This document shows positions 40,122 through 51,635 of a DNA stretch of 64,000 nt, one piece after another. Made by a program: the position numbers and the translations under genes. Positions within the stretch are counted from its first letter, which is position 1; the number at the start of each line of letters is the position of its first letter. Under the pieces are notes generated by a model that was given only the letters and a program-made list of their open reading frames with translations, ran no database searches and was not told where the DNA came from. The stretch lies in the NCBI GenBank assembly GCA_936440205.1, contig OW387143.1, positions 34,236,949-34,300,948 of the forward strand, read 5' to 3'. This stretch comes from Lepidonotus clava (taxonomy: Eukaryota > Annelida > Polychaeta > Phyllodocida > Polynoidae).

Positions 40122-41486
40122 ATGGCTATGCATAAAGATTCTTGTCTGTGTGTTGATTCAAGTTATGATTATTTTAATATTCCACCAACAGATGCAACAT
40201 CTAGAACAAGTTTTTATTCAAAATTATATTCAATTAGTAATGTAAGTCAAGGTGGACCTTTAGAGTTTGCATTTAAATCAAATAAAGCTGATTTTATAGA
40301 CTTGTCTCAAACATTTTTACATCTTACTTTAAAAATACTAAAACCAGATGGAACTGCACCTGCAAGACCTCCAGCACAAGGAGCTCATGCAGGTGAAATT
40401 CCAAATCCGTCAAAAGTATTTCCTGTTAATTATTTGTCTGGAGCCTTATTTAAAGATGTGGAAATTTATATAAGTAATAAGTTAATAACAAGTAGTGATA
40501 CTCATTATGCATACAAGGCTTATATAGAATATCTTTTAGGTTATAGACGTTCTGTTCTTGAATCTTTTGGAGAACTTTCTGGGTTTTTTTTAGATGATAA
40601 AGATTTTAATGAAGTTGAAGATTTTGATGATACTCATAATACTGGTGCAAAGAAAAGATTTCTTACAACACAATATGGTAAAAGTTTTCAACTTATTTGC
40701 AAAATTCATAATGATCTTTTTAATCAACCTAAAAAATTTCCAGGTGATATAGATATGAAAATAAGATTGATTAGAAATGAGGAAAATTTTGCATTAATGG
40801 CACAAAGCGCTACAAGGCAATATAAAATAGAAATAGAAGATGCTGTTTTATTTGTTAAAAGAGTTACTTTAGATGATGTTTTTTTAAATGAATTAGATAT
40901 GGCACGAGAAAAAAATAAACTTATGAAATTTCCATTTAGAAGAGTTGAGTTAAAGTATTCAACTCAAGGTCCAAATAGATCGATATTGCAAGAAAATAGA
41001 ATGATTTCAAATGGTGAACTTCCTAAAAGAATAATTGTGGGATTAGTTGATTCTCGTGCATGGGATGGGAGTTTAACTCATAATCCATTTAATTTTCAAA
41101 ATTTTGGGGTTACAGATATTGTTTTGCAAAGGGGGAAAGATATTTCACCTTTTTGTGAAATGTCAAAATTAGATTTCGATGAAGATAATTTCCATGAAGC
41201 ATACACAGCAATGTTGTATGCAACAGGGAGATTATTTTCAAATAACCCTGTGAGTATAACGCCAGATGAATTTAAGAATGGTAATACTTTGTTCTGTTTT
41301 GATTTATCTAAAACCGCACCAAATGCAAATAGTTTTGAGTTGACTGAAAGTGGTACAATTAATGTAATTGCAACATTAAAAAATCCTGTTGCTCATGGAA
41401 TAGTTATGATATTTTATAATGAATATGATAGCATGCTTGCTTTAGGTCCTGCAAATCAGCCTGAAGTAATTTCAAGTTTACTTTAA
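40122..41486 (+). CDS. major capsid protein, double jelly-roll (hexon-like)
   Basis: The 454-codon protein matches the Polinton/adintovirus major capsid protein. It has an N-terminal FNIPPTDATSRTSFY segment and a GPLEFAFKSNKADFIDLSQTFLHL strand, then SGALFKDVEIYISNKLI. A DSRAWDGSLTHNPFNFQNF loop separates the two barrels. The C-terminal barrel has FCFDLSKTAPN, GTINVIATLKN and IVMIFYNEYDSMLAL. Trimers of this fold build the icosahedral shell. The length is close to the family's usual 450-650, on the short side. The frame looks whole. The protease gene follows after only 7 bases, suggesting a shared transcript. Confidence 0.88.
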   Translation: MAMHKDSCLCVDSSYDYFNIPPTDATSRTSFYSKLYSISNVSQGGPLEFAFKSNKADFIDLSQTFLHLTLKILKPDGTAPARPPAQGAHAGEIPNPSKVFPVNYLSGALFKDVEIYISNKLITSSDTHYAYKAYIEYLLGYRRSVLESFGELSGFFLDDKDFNEVEDFDDTHNTGAKKRFLTTQYGKSFQLICKIHNDLFNQPKKFPGDIDMKIRLIRNEENFALMAQSATRQYKIEIEDAVLFVKRVTLDDVFLNELDMAREKNKLMKFPFRRVELKYSTQGPNRSILQENRMISNGELPKRIIVGLVDSRAWDGSLTHNPFNFQNFGVTDIVLQRGKDISPFCEMSKLDFDEDNFHEAYTAMLYATGRLFSNNPVSITPDEFKNGNTLFCFDLSKTAPNANSFELTESGTINVIATLKNPVAHGIVMIFYNEYDSMLALGPANQPEVISSLL

Positions 41487-41493
41487 TGTAAAA

Positions 41494-42042
41494 ATGTACG
41501 GATATGAAATTGAAAATATTTTGAAAAGTAATTGTGTAACTTCCAGTATTTTTAAAGGTGTGTATTCATCAAATCGATTACCATGTTTAAAAGGTATCAA
41601 ATATCCTGCAGCATATATTGTTAATACTGATGAAGATTATAAAGCTGGTGAACATTGGGTAGCATTTTTCTTAAAGTCACGCAAAGCCTTACCAGAATAC
41701 TTTGATTCATATGGGTTAAAACCTTTAAAAAGATATTTTAGAATGTTTATTAAGCAAATAAATAAAACGTATAGGTATAATACACAGGCTTTGCAATCTA
41801 TATTATCTAAGGTCTGTGGTGAATATACTGTATATTATGTTTTTCATAAAAGTAAGGGAAAAACTTTAAAAGAAATACTTAAAAATTTTTCTGATAATAG
41901 ATTAAGAAATGATTCACTTGTAAAGCGTTTTGTAAAAAGGCTGCAAAGAAAAAAAGTAGAAGGAAAAAATCAATGTAAAGCTGGTTATTTATGTTCTAAA
42001 CATATGCAGAAAGTGTTGAAAAAAATAGTAGTCTCATTATGA
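41494..42042 (+). CDS. adenain-type cysteine protease
   Basis: The 182-codon protein has the catalytic layout of adenovirus-type maturation proteases: GEHWVAFF with the histidine, FDSYG with the aspartate, an NTQALQS glutamine and SKVCGEYTVYYV with the nucleophile cysteine. Such C5-family peptidases (related to Ulp1/SENP) process virion proteins in Polintons and adintoviruses. The C-terminal tail is basic. It lies directly after the capsid gene in the same strand. The frame looks whole. Confidence 0.9.
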   Translation: MYGYEIENILKSNCVTSSIFKGVYSSNRLPCLKGIKYPAAYIVNTDEDYKAGEHWVAFFLKSRKALPEYFDSYGLKPLKRYFRMFIKQINKTYRYNTQALQSILSKVCGEYTVYYVFHKSKGKTLKEILKNFSDNRLRNDSLVKRFVKRLQRKKVEGKNQCKAGYLCSKHMQKVLKKIVVSL

Positions 42043-42112
42043 GGCAATACATAAGGTTATAAATTTTATTAAGATTAATGATTTATTGCATTATATATAT
42101 ATATGTATTGAA

Positions 42113-42424
42113 ATGGATGCTTTATCCAAAATGGATTTAAAACCTACTCCAACAAAGCTTGGTTTTGGAGGGTTAACTTTAACACTAGTAGTTAGTTTGA
42201 TTGTTATAGGTTTAGAGTTAAAGAAACCAATATTGCAACCTGAATATGTATTTTTGGATTGTATGATGCTGTCACAAAAAATGAAGGGTAAAATAATTGA
42301 AAAATTATTTTTAAGGTGTGAAAATAAAAAACTTATTCAACCTCTATTAGATAAACCGACTGCAAGGAAATATATGTTAAACAAATTAGATACAAATATT
42401 TCTACAAATATTTCTACCGTTTGA
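42113..42424 (+). CDS. small membrane protein at the right end of the element
   Basis: This 103-codon protein begins MDALSKMDLKPTPTKLGFGG, followed by a single hydrophobic span (LTLTLVVSLIVIGL, about residues 21-34), then a basic/acidic soluble tail ending in a short NISTNIST repeat. A TTAAGATTAATG motif precedes it by about 40 bases. No family is recognised; a virion membrane or inhibitor role cannot be told apart. A 62-codon frame directly after it (42421-42609) is too featureless to call. Confidence 0.5.
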   Translation: MDALSKMDLKPTPTKLGFGGLTLTLVVSLIVIGLELKKPILQPEYVFLDCMMLSQKMKGKIIEKLFLRCENKKLIQPLLDKPTARKYMLNKLDTNISTNISTV

Positions 42425-44174
42425 ACATGTATGCAAATATTTTATGTTTGAAAAAACTAGCTAAGGTTACAAGAATTTATATAAATTATTTTGCTAAAGT
42501 AAATAAAGAAAGTTTACAGGTTAATATTAGTATTAGTAATTTATTTTGTTATAATAAAATAATAATTTGTTATAAGTATGCTCGGCTTGAATTTAAGAAA
42601 TGTTTTTAATATTATTATTTGATTTAAGTTTTAAATTTTTATATTATTTAAAAATTGTTTGTCTTCAACCTTTTAAAATTTTAACATGTATTATAATTTT
42701 AAATTTGTGTAGTCAACCAGCGCGGTTACCATGAGCTTTACAACTGGACTGATCAGTAGATGAAAGAAGTAACCTTGACTGGTGGTACCTTGACTGGTGG
42801 TCCTGGGGTTGCTATGAGAAGTGACTGGACCTTGGCTCGCCGTGAATGAAGCTCGCTTAAAGGTTATTACGATGGTTAGCAGAAGTGCCTTCCAGCGCGA
42901 TTGCCTTGAGCTCAAGTTTTGGCGACTACAGATGTACGGTTACTTAAACTGGACTAATAAGGACTTAATTGTTTGAAGGATGAAGCCTTGAAACAAATGC
43001 CATTATAGTCTTTGGTTAAGTACATTTAAATCTACTGAGTATAAATAAGGTCACGTTAAGTTTGGTTACTGATGTTGAAATATTAAATGTTGAAATAAAA
43101 ACTGCTAAGAGTGATTACTGATGTTGAAATATTAAAACTGTTAAGAGTGGTTACTGATGTTGAAATATTAAAATTGTTGAAATATTAAAACTGTTAGAAT
43201 GTAAGTAGATTCAAGCCGAGTTACCTATAACATTTATAAAATAATTAAATTGAATAATAAATAAACCTGTACCTGTAAAGTTTCTATAATTTACTTAAAG
43301 GTAGATGCGCTTTTTAATAAAAAAGGTTATTACAACAAAAAGGTTATGTTTGTAATACAACAAAAAGGTTATGTTTGTAATACAAAAGAACTTACAACAT
43401 GTATTGTACTTATGAAATCCAAGGAGATGTGATACTTGTGATGAAATCCAAGGAGATGTGAATGTACAAAAATGAAATTAAGTACTTATGAAATCCAAGG
43501 AGATGCAATCAATACTTGTGAAAATCCAAGGAGATGTGAATGTACAAAAATGAAATTAAATATGAACATAACCACAATTTATGATTTATGTTTTTTGTTA
43601 TTATATAGAAACACCATTTTTAATATACGTTTAATTTCAATTTTATTTTCGATATTGAAATAAACTTATATGATATTTAGTAAATACAAGCAAATCTTAA
43701 CGAGATTAAGACTACACGAAATACACGAAAAGCGATGACGTTTTCTCGTCAACAACATGAGAGGCTACAAGCAGGGTTATCAAATTTATTGATTTAGAAG
43801 ATAGGTTATTTGAAATCAGTTTTGTGCAACTAGAATGACAAGATTATTTGAAATCGGTTTTGTGCAACTAGAATGACAAGAGAACGTAAACGTAGTCTCG
43901 AACAGGTTTCTTTCAATTTATGACTAAAATTGAAACTAAATTAATATAGTATATTTCAATTTATTTTCGATATTGAAATAAACTTATATGATATTTAGTA
44001 AATAAATACATACAAATTAACTATTTATACTAAAGCAAATCTTAAATCTCATTAAGACTACACGAAATGGATATAACTTTCGGATGCTTCGCTGTCTGCA
44101 CCTCGTAAAAGCTGTATTAATTACTACTCACTAGGCTAGGTTGCTCTAGATTAAAATAATTTTCCTTAGCCGTG
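42425..44174. other. non-coding right region of the element, repeat-rich
   Basis: No gene is seen. It holds ACTGATGTTGAAATATTAAAA units at about 43064-43196, a perfect 2 x 25 bp duplication (43331-43380), four TGAAATCCAAGGAGATG units (43410-43540) and a 2 x 38 bp duplication (43806-43881). A segment of about 100 bases with TTATTTTCGATATTGAAA and ATTAAGACTACACGAAAT occurs twice (about 43640-43730 and 43955-44070). A somewhat GC-richer patch lies at 42715-42950. Confidence 0.7.
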
Positions 44175-44304
44175 AGTAGTAAACCCCAAGGTCGAGTTCA
44201 ACTCGTTGGCGCGAAATGCGCGCATAAATGAGCCCTAGCTAGAGCCGATAAACCCTGCGCATTTCGCGCCACGAGTTGAACTCGACCTTGGGGTTTACTA
44301 CTCG
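44175..44304. repeat. 48-bp-arm inverted repeat (hairpin) at the right edge
   Basis: Left arm 44175-44222 begins GAGTAGTAAACCCCAAGG; right arm 44258-44304 is its reverse complement with one single-base length difference; the loop is 35 bases. The arms are GC-rich and include GGCGCGAAATGCGC. A shorter pair, TTCGGATG / CATCCGAA, lies outside it (44087 and 44310). It may mark the element's terminus or a separate MITE that landed there. Confidence 0.85.
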
Positions 44305-44320
44305 TGTCACATCCGAACCA

Positions 44321-47273
44321 TCAAATTCCTGAATCCACCCATGGAGGAAAAAACTAAAAAGAAGTGCGGCCATTGGTTTTTTTTTTTCACCGTTGAAGTA
44401 ATCTGTACCAGAATTAATAACATCGCATGAGACACCAAATAAAGGCGGCTAGAGATGTCGTCTCCGGTCAACCGTGTGATATTTACCATCTAAGTTGGAT
44501 GCGCGTACCTACTATTTATACATGGTTGGCACAGCCCCACATACTGTCAAACCACCAGGGGAAATGCCACTGGGTCACTAGTATCTGAGTAAATATAATA
44601 TCTAAAGGCAGGTAGCACGTTATACTCGGGTGGCCGGTTCCTTTCAAGGTTGCCAATGATACACTTTGGTCTACTTTCTCTCGGGAGAAAACAAAGTCAT
44701 TCTTCACTTTATTATTTTATCTATAGGCCTACTTCCCAGGTAAGGTTAGTTGAAGTTCAAGGATAAGTAAATTATCAAATTAGTTTGCTATTGCTCTTTT
44801 ATGCAATAAATGACAATTTATGTTGCAATTGATTTCTAGAATGGGAAGTACGATCTTACTAAAAGACCTGTGTATATTTTCCAAATTGGTCAATATTAAA
44901 TCTGTAATGAAGGTAATATTCAAGCGAACCACACCCATGCGTGTATAAGTAAAATAAAAGTAGAATGTTTTAATTAATGATAAACGATAATGCATTATAA
45001 TTCTACCTTAGATGTGAATAGAGTAGAGCAAAGTGTCGTGCCTGTGGGGCAGTTGAAGTAAATGCCCACTTGAGTCCTTCTCATAGTTTACTGCGGTGCC
45101 CAAGTACTTTGCCTTCTCCTGTAACCCCCAACGTGACTGGGTATTGATTGGTCTTAAAGGGGCATTGTCATTAGCCGATCTGTTGAACCATGATCAAGGC
45201 CTATATCCTGATCCCTCTAAAATTACCTGTTCTTGTTCACGAGAGTTGGTCCCATTGTTTTCAGATTGCCTTTTGTGTAATCAATATATTTTCTTAGTCA
45301 ATCCATGCTTTTTTCCAATGGTGTACGTGGCGTGATAGGAAAATGGAAGAAATTGTCAGTTTCACATCAAAACTTTTGGTTTGAGAGATAATCAAAGGGT
45401 CCATGCACTTTTTAAGTGCTGCTTAAATCCATGGCACTCACTTTCTGCTGGAAATCTGGAATGCTGGAAAATATTCAGCTATATGTATGCATTTTCTGTG
45501 ATAGATTATATCCATCAAGACCAGAACTTATTAATTTAGGGATTTAGTGAAATTGTAAATATCTGATATTTGTTAGCATTGTTATCCTGGTTTAAATAAA
45601 CCTCGAAATGTGATACTTCCAAGTCCAGGTATCCCCACTATCCTATTGATAACATTTTTAATAGCGTTTTTTTTTTTTTTTAAATTCTCTTAAAAAGGGT
45701 ACATAGACAAAAACACAAGAGCCTGTTCTCAGTTGTTGTTTCCGAATAGATGCTTTTACAACACACCAATCTGAATTCATTTTCAGGGTTATCCCATGAG
45801 CATACACCATTTCTTTACACCTCTTTAGCCATACTCTGTGATCCTCTCCGATATGCCTTTACTGCAATATTTGGGGCGTGCCCACGACGTCATGCTGTCT
45901 GGGGCAGCATTTGGGCCGGGAGTCGTGGGGAGGGTACTCAATCTAGAAAGTGGTTCTGACTACATTTCCAGCCACTGCAGATGAAGACCAATAGCTGTGC
46001 ATTATTGGCAACAATGGGAAAAGTAAAGGGCTGGTCAAAAGTTTGGCTTATGTGGGAACTGACAAAATTTGATTTTATCAAACCGATGTTTTTACATTAT
46101 AAGAAATCCTCACAAAGCCTATCAAATTGACCGTTGAGTAAAATCAAACCAATAATTATTGACCAAGTAGGGCTCCATTCTAGAGAGACCTACACCATGA
46201 AAATAGGGGCATGTCAATTTTTTTACAATGGTAAATGCAGAGGCTGACCAGCATAAAAAGAATGGGGTTGCGATTTCTCAATATTGTTTTTTGCTCCCAA
46301 ACGCAGAGACACCCCTCCCATCATTTTCCAAGGCATAAGGTAAGGAACCAGGCCGACTGCAGAGAGGCCCTGGTATGCGGAGTGGGGTTGGGGGGTCGTG
46401 CTTGTCCTTTAGCTTTTGGCGGCCGGTGTTGGGGCGTGTAATGTCTACTTACACTCGTCCTAAACATGCTTGGTGGGCCTGCTCTCTGGGCAAACATTGC
46501 ACAGGTCCTTGCCTCTCCTATATCAGTTGACATAGTATGGCTCGGTAATATACTGCAAGAGTAAAGACTTAGCTGTCACTGCGATGTGGATATTTCTAAG
46601 ATGTATTTGATCTATTAAAAAAAGAACTTTTCGGGACGTGGTCTGAATTGGTATTGGTTCTTGATATATTGCGGCATAATACGCGCCTTATTATTCTAAC
46701 CTAAGAAGACATCAACATATTATAATAAGCCAAGAGAGGTGTACTTGAAGGTCCATTATTATATACAACCACACATCTCTTCTAAAGTGAAAAATGAAAT
46801 TGTAAATCTAGTTGGACACAAACAGTATAAAACAGTCCTAAACGCACCTCTAATGTTTAGAAAATTAATAGGAATTAGCTATTGCCGGAGGCGCCAAATT
46901 TCCGAATGGCGAATATTTCATCTTAAAGAGGAACCAATAATTATTCTGCATGCTATTATAAATTGATTTGAAGTCCACTTTATGCTTGATATGCTATGCT
47001 AACCAATGAAATACACATTTTTTCTCTGAGCACGTATCTGTATAGACGTTGTGCAGACGACGTCATAATCCACTGAATGAGTCTGGCCGCGATATTGGTG
47101 ATCAATTCAAAATCATCAATACTCATAACGTAGAAACATCTTGAACATACATTTATGACAATATCATCTTTAATCATCTGATCCAATTAAAATTGATAGC
47201 TTTTGTTGTCAAACCGGAGGAACGGCAAGCATTATTAACTGTGCATTACATAATTGGATATACCATCATTGTC
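44321..47273. other. intergenic region between the Polinton and the LINE
   Basis: Composition returns to the host average. I see no exon with both splice signals and coding pattern, no RNA gene and no obvious transposon ends. There is a T-run at 45670-45681. A GC-richer stretch at 46300-46500 has short open frames on both strands that look incidental. Confidence 0.55.
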
Positions 47274-48500
47274 AATTGGTTTATTCTGATTAATACCAAC
47301 AGAATATATAATGATGAAATCGTGCGAAGTTAAGCTAAATTGAACATCAGGTTGACACATACATCCATGTAATTGATGCTGATTGAATATGGATGCTGTA
47401 TTTGCATATATTATATATGCCCTTGTGTATTTACTGCTGAATCAAGATGGATGCTGTGATTACATATATATATATGAAATTTGACAGATAATCTAATCTG
47501 TCTTTGTGTTCACATTGGAATGATCAGTTAATCTAAACTGAGTTGATGAGTTAAATCAGATAATCTAATCTGTACTGTGATGCCATATGTGGTGCAAGAC
47601 AACCCGTTCGGATAAAATTGCTCGGATAATCTAGTCCACCATTATCTTGCTAAACATAAGAGCAATTCCTTGTGAGACAAACTATCTTGAAACAATTGTG
47701 CTGTCATAGATAAATGTTGTGAATTGGTTTATTCTTATTATTGCCAATGGAATATATCATGGCAAAATTGTGCCCAGTTAAGCTAGACCAATAAATCATG
47801 ATGACACATGTATATATGCACTTGTGTATTTTTGCTGAATGAATACTGATGCTGTAATTGCATATATAAGAAATTTGGCAGGTATTCTAATCTGTCTTTG
47901 TGTTCACATCTGGAATGATCAGTTAATCTAAACCGAATTGATGAGTGAAATCAGATAATCTAATCTGTATTGTGATGCCATATGTGGTGCAAGACAACCT
48001 GTTAGGAAATAATTGCATGGATAATCTAATCCACCATTATTTTGCTAAACATTAGAGCAATTCCTTGTGAGATAAACCATCCTGAAATAATTGAGTCCCA
48101 CAGATAAGCTTTGTGAATTGGTTTATTCTGATTAGCGTCAATGGGATATATCATGATAAAATTGTGTCCAGTTAAGCTAAACTGGTACATCAGGATGATG
48201 TATATATATATATGCACTTGTGTATTTACTGATGAATCAAGATGGATGCTGTGATTACATATATATGAAATTTGACAGATAATCTAATCTGTCCTTGTGT
48301 TCACATCTGGAATGATCAGTTAATCTAAACTGAATTTAATGATCGATAACAGATAATCTAATCTGTATTGTGATGTCATATGTGATACAAGTCATCTCAT
48401 CCATATACATTGCTCAGATAAGCCAAGCCAATCGGACATTATCTTGCTAAAACTTTCTTTGGGGACAAATCATCCTGAAACATTGTGCTCTTTCATATGA
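47274..48500 (+). repeat. three tandem 390-450 bp units upstream of the LINE
   Basis: The landmark AATTGGTTTATTCT starts at 47274, 47722 and 48116, so units are about 448 and 394 bases, and the third is followed by diverged sequence. Each contains CTTGTGTATTTACTG, a TATATA run and one or more CAGATAATCTAATCTG partial palindromes with GATA sites. Tandem promoter monomers before a LINE occur in other animals, notably mouse L1. A plain satellite is the alternative. Confidence 0.8.
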
Positions 48501-48779
48501 TTTAATATGACAATGACTTGCTACTGATAAAGGAATATTATTAACATTTCTATGCTACCCATGAATATTATTGAACTAGGTTGTGATGCGAGAACTCATA
48601 CCCATACTCTTATAATTTATATATATAGGGATATCATATGACATCAACGTATTCAGTTCATGTCATGAAACTTATATGTAAAGGGAAGGGGGAGGGTTAT
48701 CATAATAATTCTCATTTCTTTGTATGGAGGTTCATTGGTCTGAGAGTTGGTCATGTGATAAAGTTTGTTGCTTAATATA

Positions 48780-49616
48780 ATGGAGTCTCTGAATAAAACG
48801 TTTGATGAATTGCAAAAAGTGCCTGGAATGAAATTTGTTCATTTGAATATATGTAGTCTTTGGCCCAAGTTAAGCCAATTGGAGGTTTTACTGAAGAATA
48901 TAGACTTTTTGGGAATTACTGAAACTTGGTTATCCGAGAAATATACTGACAAAATGTTGTATATCACCAATTACAACATATTCCGAAATGACAGAAAGGT
49001 CAATAAAAGAGCTGGAGGAGTTGCATGCTATATCTCTGCGAATATATCAAGTCATTGTACTATGATTGAAGAGCTTACTTATTCAAATGAAGATACAGAA
49101 GTATTGGCTATTGATCATACGAGTCCCAACCATCGCAAACAACTTTTGATAACATTATATCGCCCTCCAACTGGAAATATTGAAATGTTTTTCAAAACTC
49201 TAAAAGTAATTTTGAATAATCAAAGTTATAATACAAGAGAGAAAATATTGCTTGGTGATTTTAACATTGACTATCGCTCTAGAAATGATTGTAAGACCAA
49301 GGCTCTAAAGGAATTTGAGAAATGTCAATGTCTCAAGCAGTATATAACAGGATATACAAGAATGGGAAATACAAATGCATCGACAATAGACTTAATCCTA
49401 AGTGATAGTCAATATATTAAATAAGCTGGCATACTAAATGATTTATTAAGTGATCATTTCCCGACATATATAATTAAAAAGAAAAAACGAAATAGTAAAA
49501 TAAAGTATATGACCAAAGGGCGAAGCTATAAAAATCATTCTCAAAATAATTTAGAACACTTTCTGAACAATAACCCAATTGAAGGAATTATACATGAAAA
49601 TATTGGCGCTGCAACA
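48780..49616 (+). pseudogene. LINE endonuclease domain
   Basis: Starting at the ATG at 48780, the frame shows the first strands of the exonuclease-endonuclease-phosphatase fold (HLNICSLW), the ITETWL catalytic block, a GVACYIS strand, a LLITLYRPP block, GDFNIDYRS and ASTIDLILSD. After an in-frame stop at 49422 the same frame continues to SDHFPTYII, the family's final SDH motif, and then to double stops at 49614. This domain nicks target DNA to prime reverse transcription. Confidence 0.85.
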
Positions 49617-49682
49617 TAATAAACAGACAATTAACATCATATTTGGATGAATACTGTCCAATACATGAAATGACCATAAGGA

Positions 49683-51635
49683 ATGAAGGCACTCCATTAC
49701 TTTGTGAAAAGGCATCGTAATATACACAGGCAGATAAACAAGAAACCACATGATTCAGACTTAGACATTCTTAAGAAGAGGCTACATGATAATCTAATCA
49801 TGATCCGTTCATTAAGAAATCGAGTGAACAAAATGGTCAAGAATGCAAAAGAGGATTACATTAGGAATGCCTTGAAGGAACATGGTAATGATTATAAAAA
49901 GTTTTGGCGGGAATTGAAATCAGTGTTAGACCCTGCAAGACATGCAAACACTCTTATAAGTATTCTAAATGAAAATGATGAACTCATAAAGAATACTGAT
50001 CTTCCTGATGTAATGAATACATATTATGCAAATTTAGGCACTGACTATGACATCAGAAATACAAACATTAATGGTCCAAATGTCATTTGGGGAGGAATAT
50101 TAAACCAAGGTATTGACAATCCAATGAAATTTCTACATGAAATAGAGTTAGATACCTTGATGGATTTAATAAATCACATCAATATATATAAACCATCTGG
50201 ACTACAATATATTTCTTCAAAAGTAATAAAAGATTATTGCCTATTGAAACCAAAACTGATTCTAATGAATTTTAATAGATGCCTACGTGATGGCTTTTTT
50301 CCAGACGAATGGAAATTAGGCATTGTCTCACCAATACCCAAACAGGGGGATCTTTTAAGAATGACGAACTGGAGGTCAATAGTAATATTACCCCTACTTG
50401 GCAAACTACTTGAAAAAATAGTCCATGAACAATTACTGAGGTACTTCACTCAAAATAATCTAATTGCGAGTGATCAGTATGGATTTCAGCCAGAAAAATC
50501 TACAATGCAATCAGTCATGAAATTATCTAAATTCATTTATGAGGCAAAGGATAAACAACAGACTGTAGGTTGCATATTTATTGACCTATGCGAAGCATTC
50601 AATATGTATCTCATGAAATATTATTAAGCAAACTGAAAAATGGAGGAATTACTGATAATGCCTTAAAATGGATCCAGAATTATTTGGACACTAGAAAACA
50701 ATGCACAAAAGTCAATTCACAAATCTCTCAAGAATTGCTTGTACCAAATGGCATACCACAAGGCTTGGTGCTTGGGTGATTACTCTTCATATATTATATA
50801 AACGATTTGGTTGCCTATGTCCAGAAAGATAAAATATTACTTTTTGCTGATGATGCTGTAATTTACGATGCTGATAGTAATCAAGATCGGCTTGAAAGGA
50901 AGTTGCAGGATTTGTTTAATGGAGCATTAAGTTGGTGCAAAGACAATTGAATGAAATTCAATATATCAAAGACCAAACTGATGGTTATTAACAACTTGAT
51001 GGATATGACAATAAAGGCTGAAAAGGGTCAGAGGTTGTCAGTGACCAAACAGTATAAGTACTTAGGAGTATGGTTTGATAGTTCAATGAGATTTCAGCGT
51101 CACTTAGATAATGGCTATAAAATAGCATACCAGAAAGTATATAAGCTGAAAAAATTGAGAAAATGCCTAACTAAGCAGACAGCATTATTAGTGTACAAAC
51201 AAACCATACTTCCTTATTTTGAGTATTGTGACTTCCTGATAGATGCATGCAACTCTAGCTAGAGAACTACAAAAATTAGAGAAGCTTCAATACAGAGCAC
51301 TAAGAATTGTTCATAATGTGCGAAATCCACAGGACATGAGTAGAGACAATCTTCTCAATTTATCAAACATAAGACAGTTAAAAGTGAGAAGAAAATGTCA
51401 TCTGCTGAACCTGATGTACAGTTGGAAAGAACAAGGAATGTGGCTCAAAAAGCAAGTCAGATTGACAAGGAACCAAACTTCTAAACAATTTCTATTACAC
51501 AGGCCAAGGACAGAAGAAGCTAAAAAATCACCTTACTATAGAGGTGCAAAATTATGGCTTACTTTGCCAAGGAATATTCGGGAAATTGATAACAAATTTC
51601 AGTTTAAAAGACTAGTTAAAAAACACTACAACTAA
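49683..51635 (+). pseudogene. LINE reverse transcriptase domain, interrupted
   Basis: The region reads through at least three frames. Frame one (49683-50627) has the spacer helix KKRLHDNLIMIRSLRN, the FFPDEWKLGIVSPIPK block, WRSIVILP and an IDLCEAFN palm motif. The next (50588-50779) has NGIPQG. A further stretch holds FADDAVIY at about 50848. The C-terminal part (50951-51635) holds KYLGVWFD and the LEKLQYRALRIVHN thumb. Frame changes near 50620 and 51250 and stops near 50779 and 50948 show decay. Confidence 0.85.

Larger units (their letters stand above)
16958..44320 (+). mobile_element. Polinton/Maverick element, adintovirus-like, nearly whole
   Basis: About 27 kb of markedly AT-rich sequence carries a protein-primed DNA polymerase B, an integrase with chromatin-binding-type tail, a packaging ATPase, an adenain-type protease, a major capsid protein and a penton-like protein. 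This set defines Polintons and the related adintoviruses. Accessory genes include tandem death domains, dUTPase, a spliced mucin-like membrane protein and Cys-rich proteins. The edges are estimated from base composition, direct repeats on the left (16958-17037) and a strong hairpin on the right (44175-44304). I found no matching long terminal inverted repeats and no target-site duplication. Most frames are long and open; there are about two breaks, so the copy is likely recent. A piggyBac-like element sits inside it. It is listed here as an old virus-like copy. Confidence 0.9.

Noticed and set aside
42421-42609. 62-codon frame after the last element gene
   Set aside because: Composition-driven Ile/Lys/Asn/Tyr text with no motif; not separable from chance in AT-rich DNA.
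43410-43540. Array of TGAAATCCAAGGAGATG units resembling a CRISPR array
   Set aside because: Spacing is irregular, no cas genes exist and the context is animal nuclear DNA; it is a short tandem repeat.
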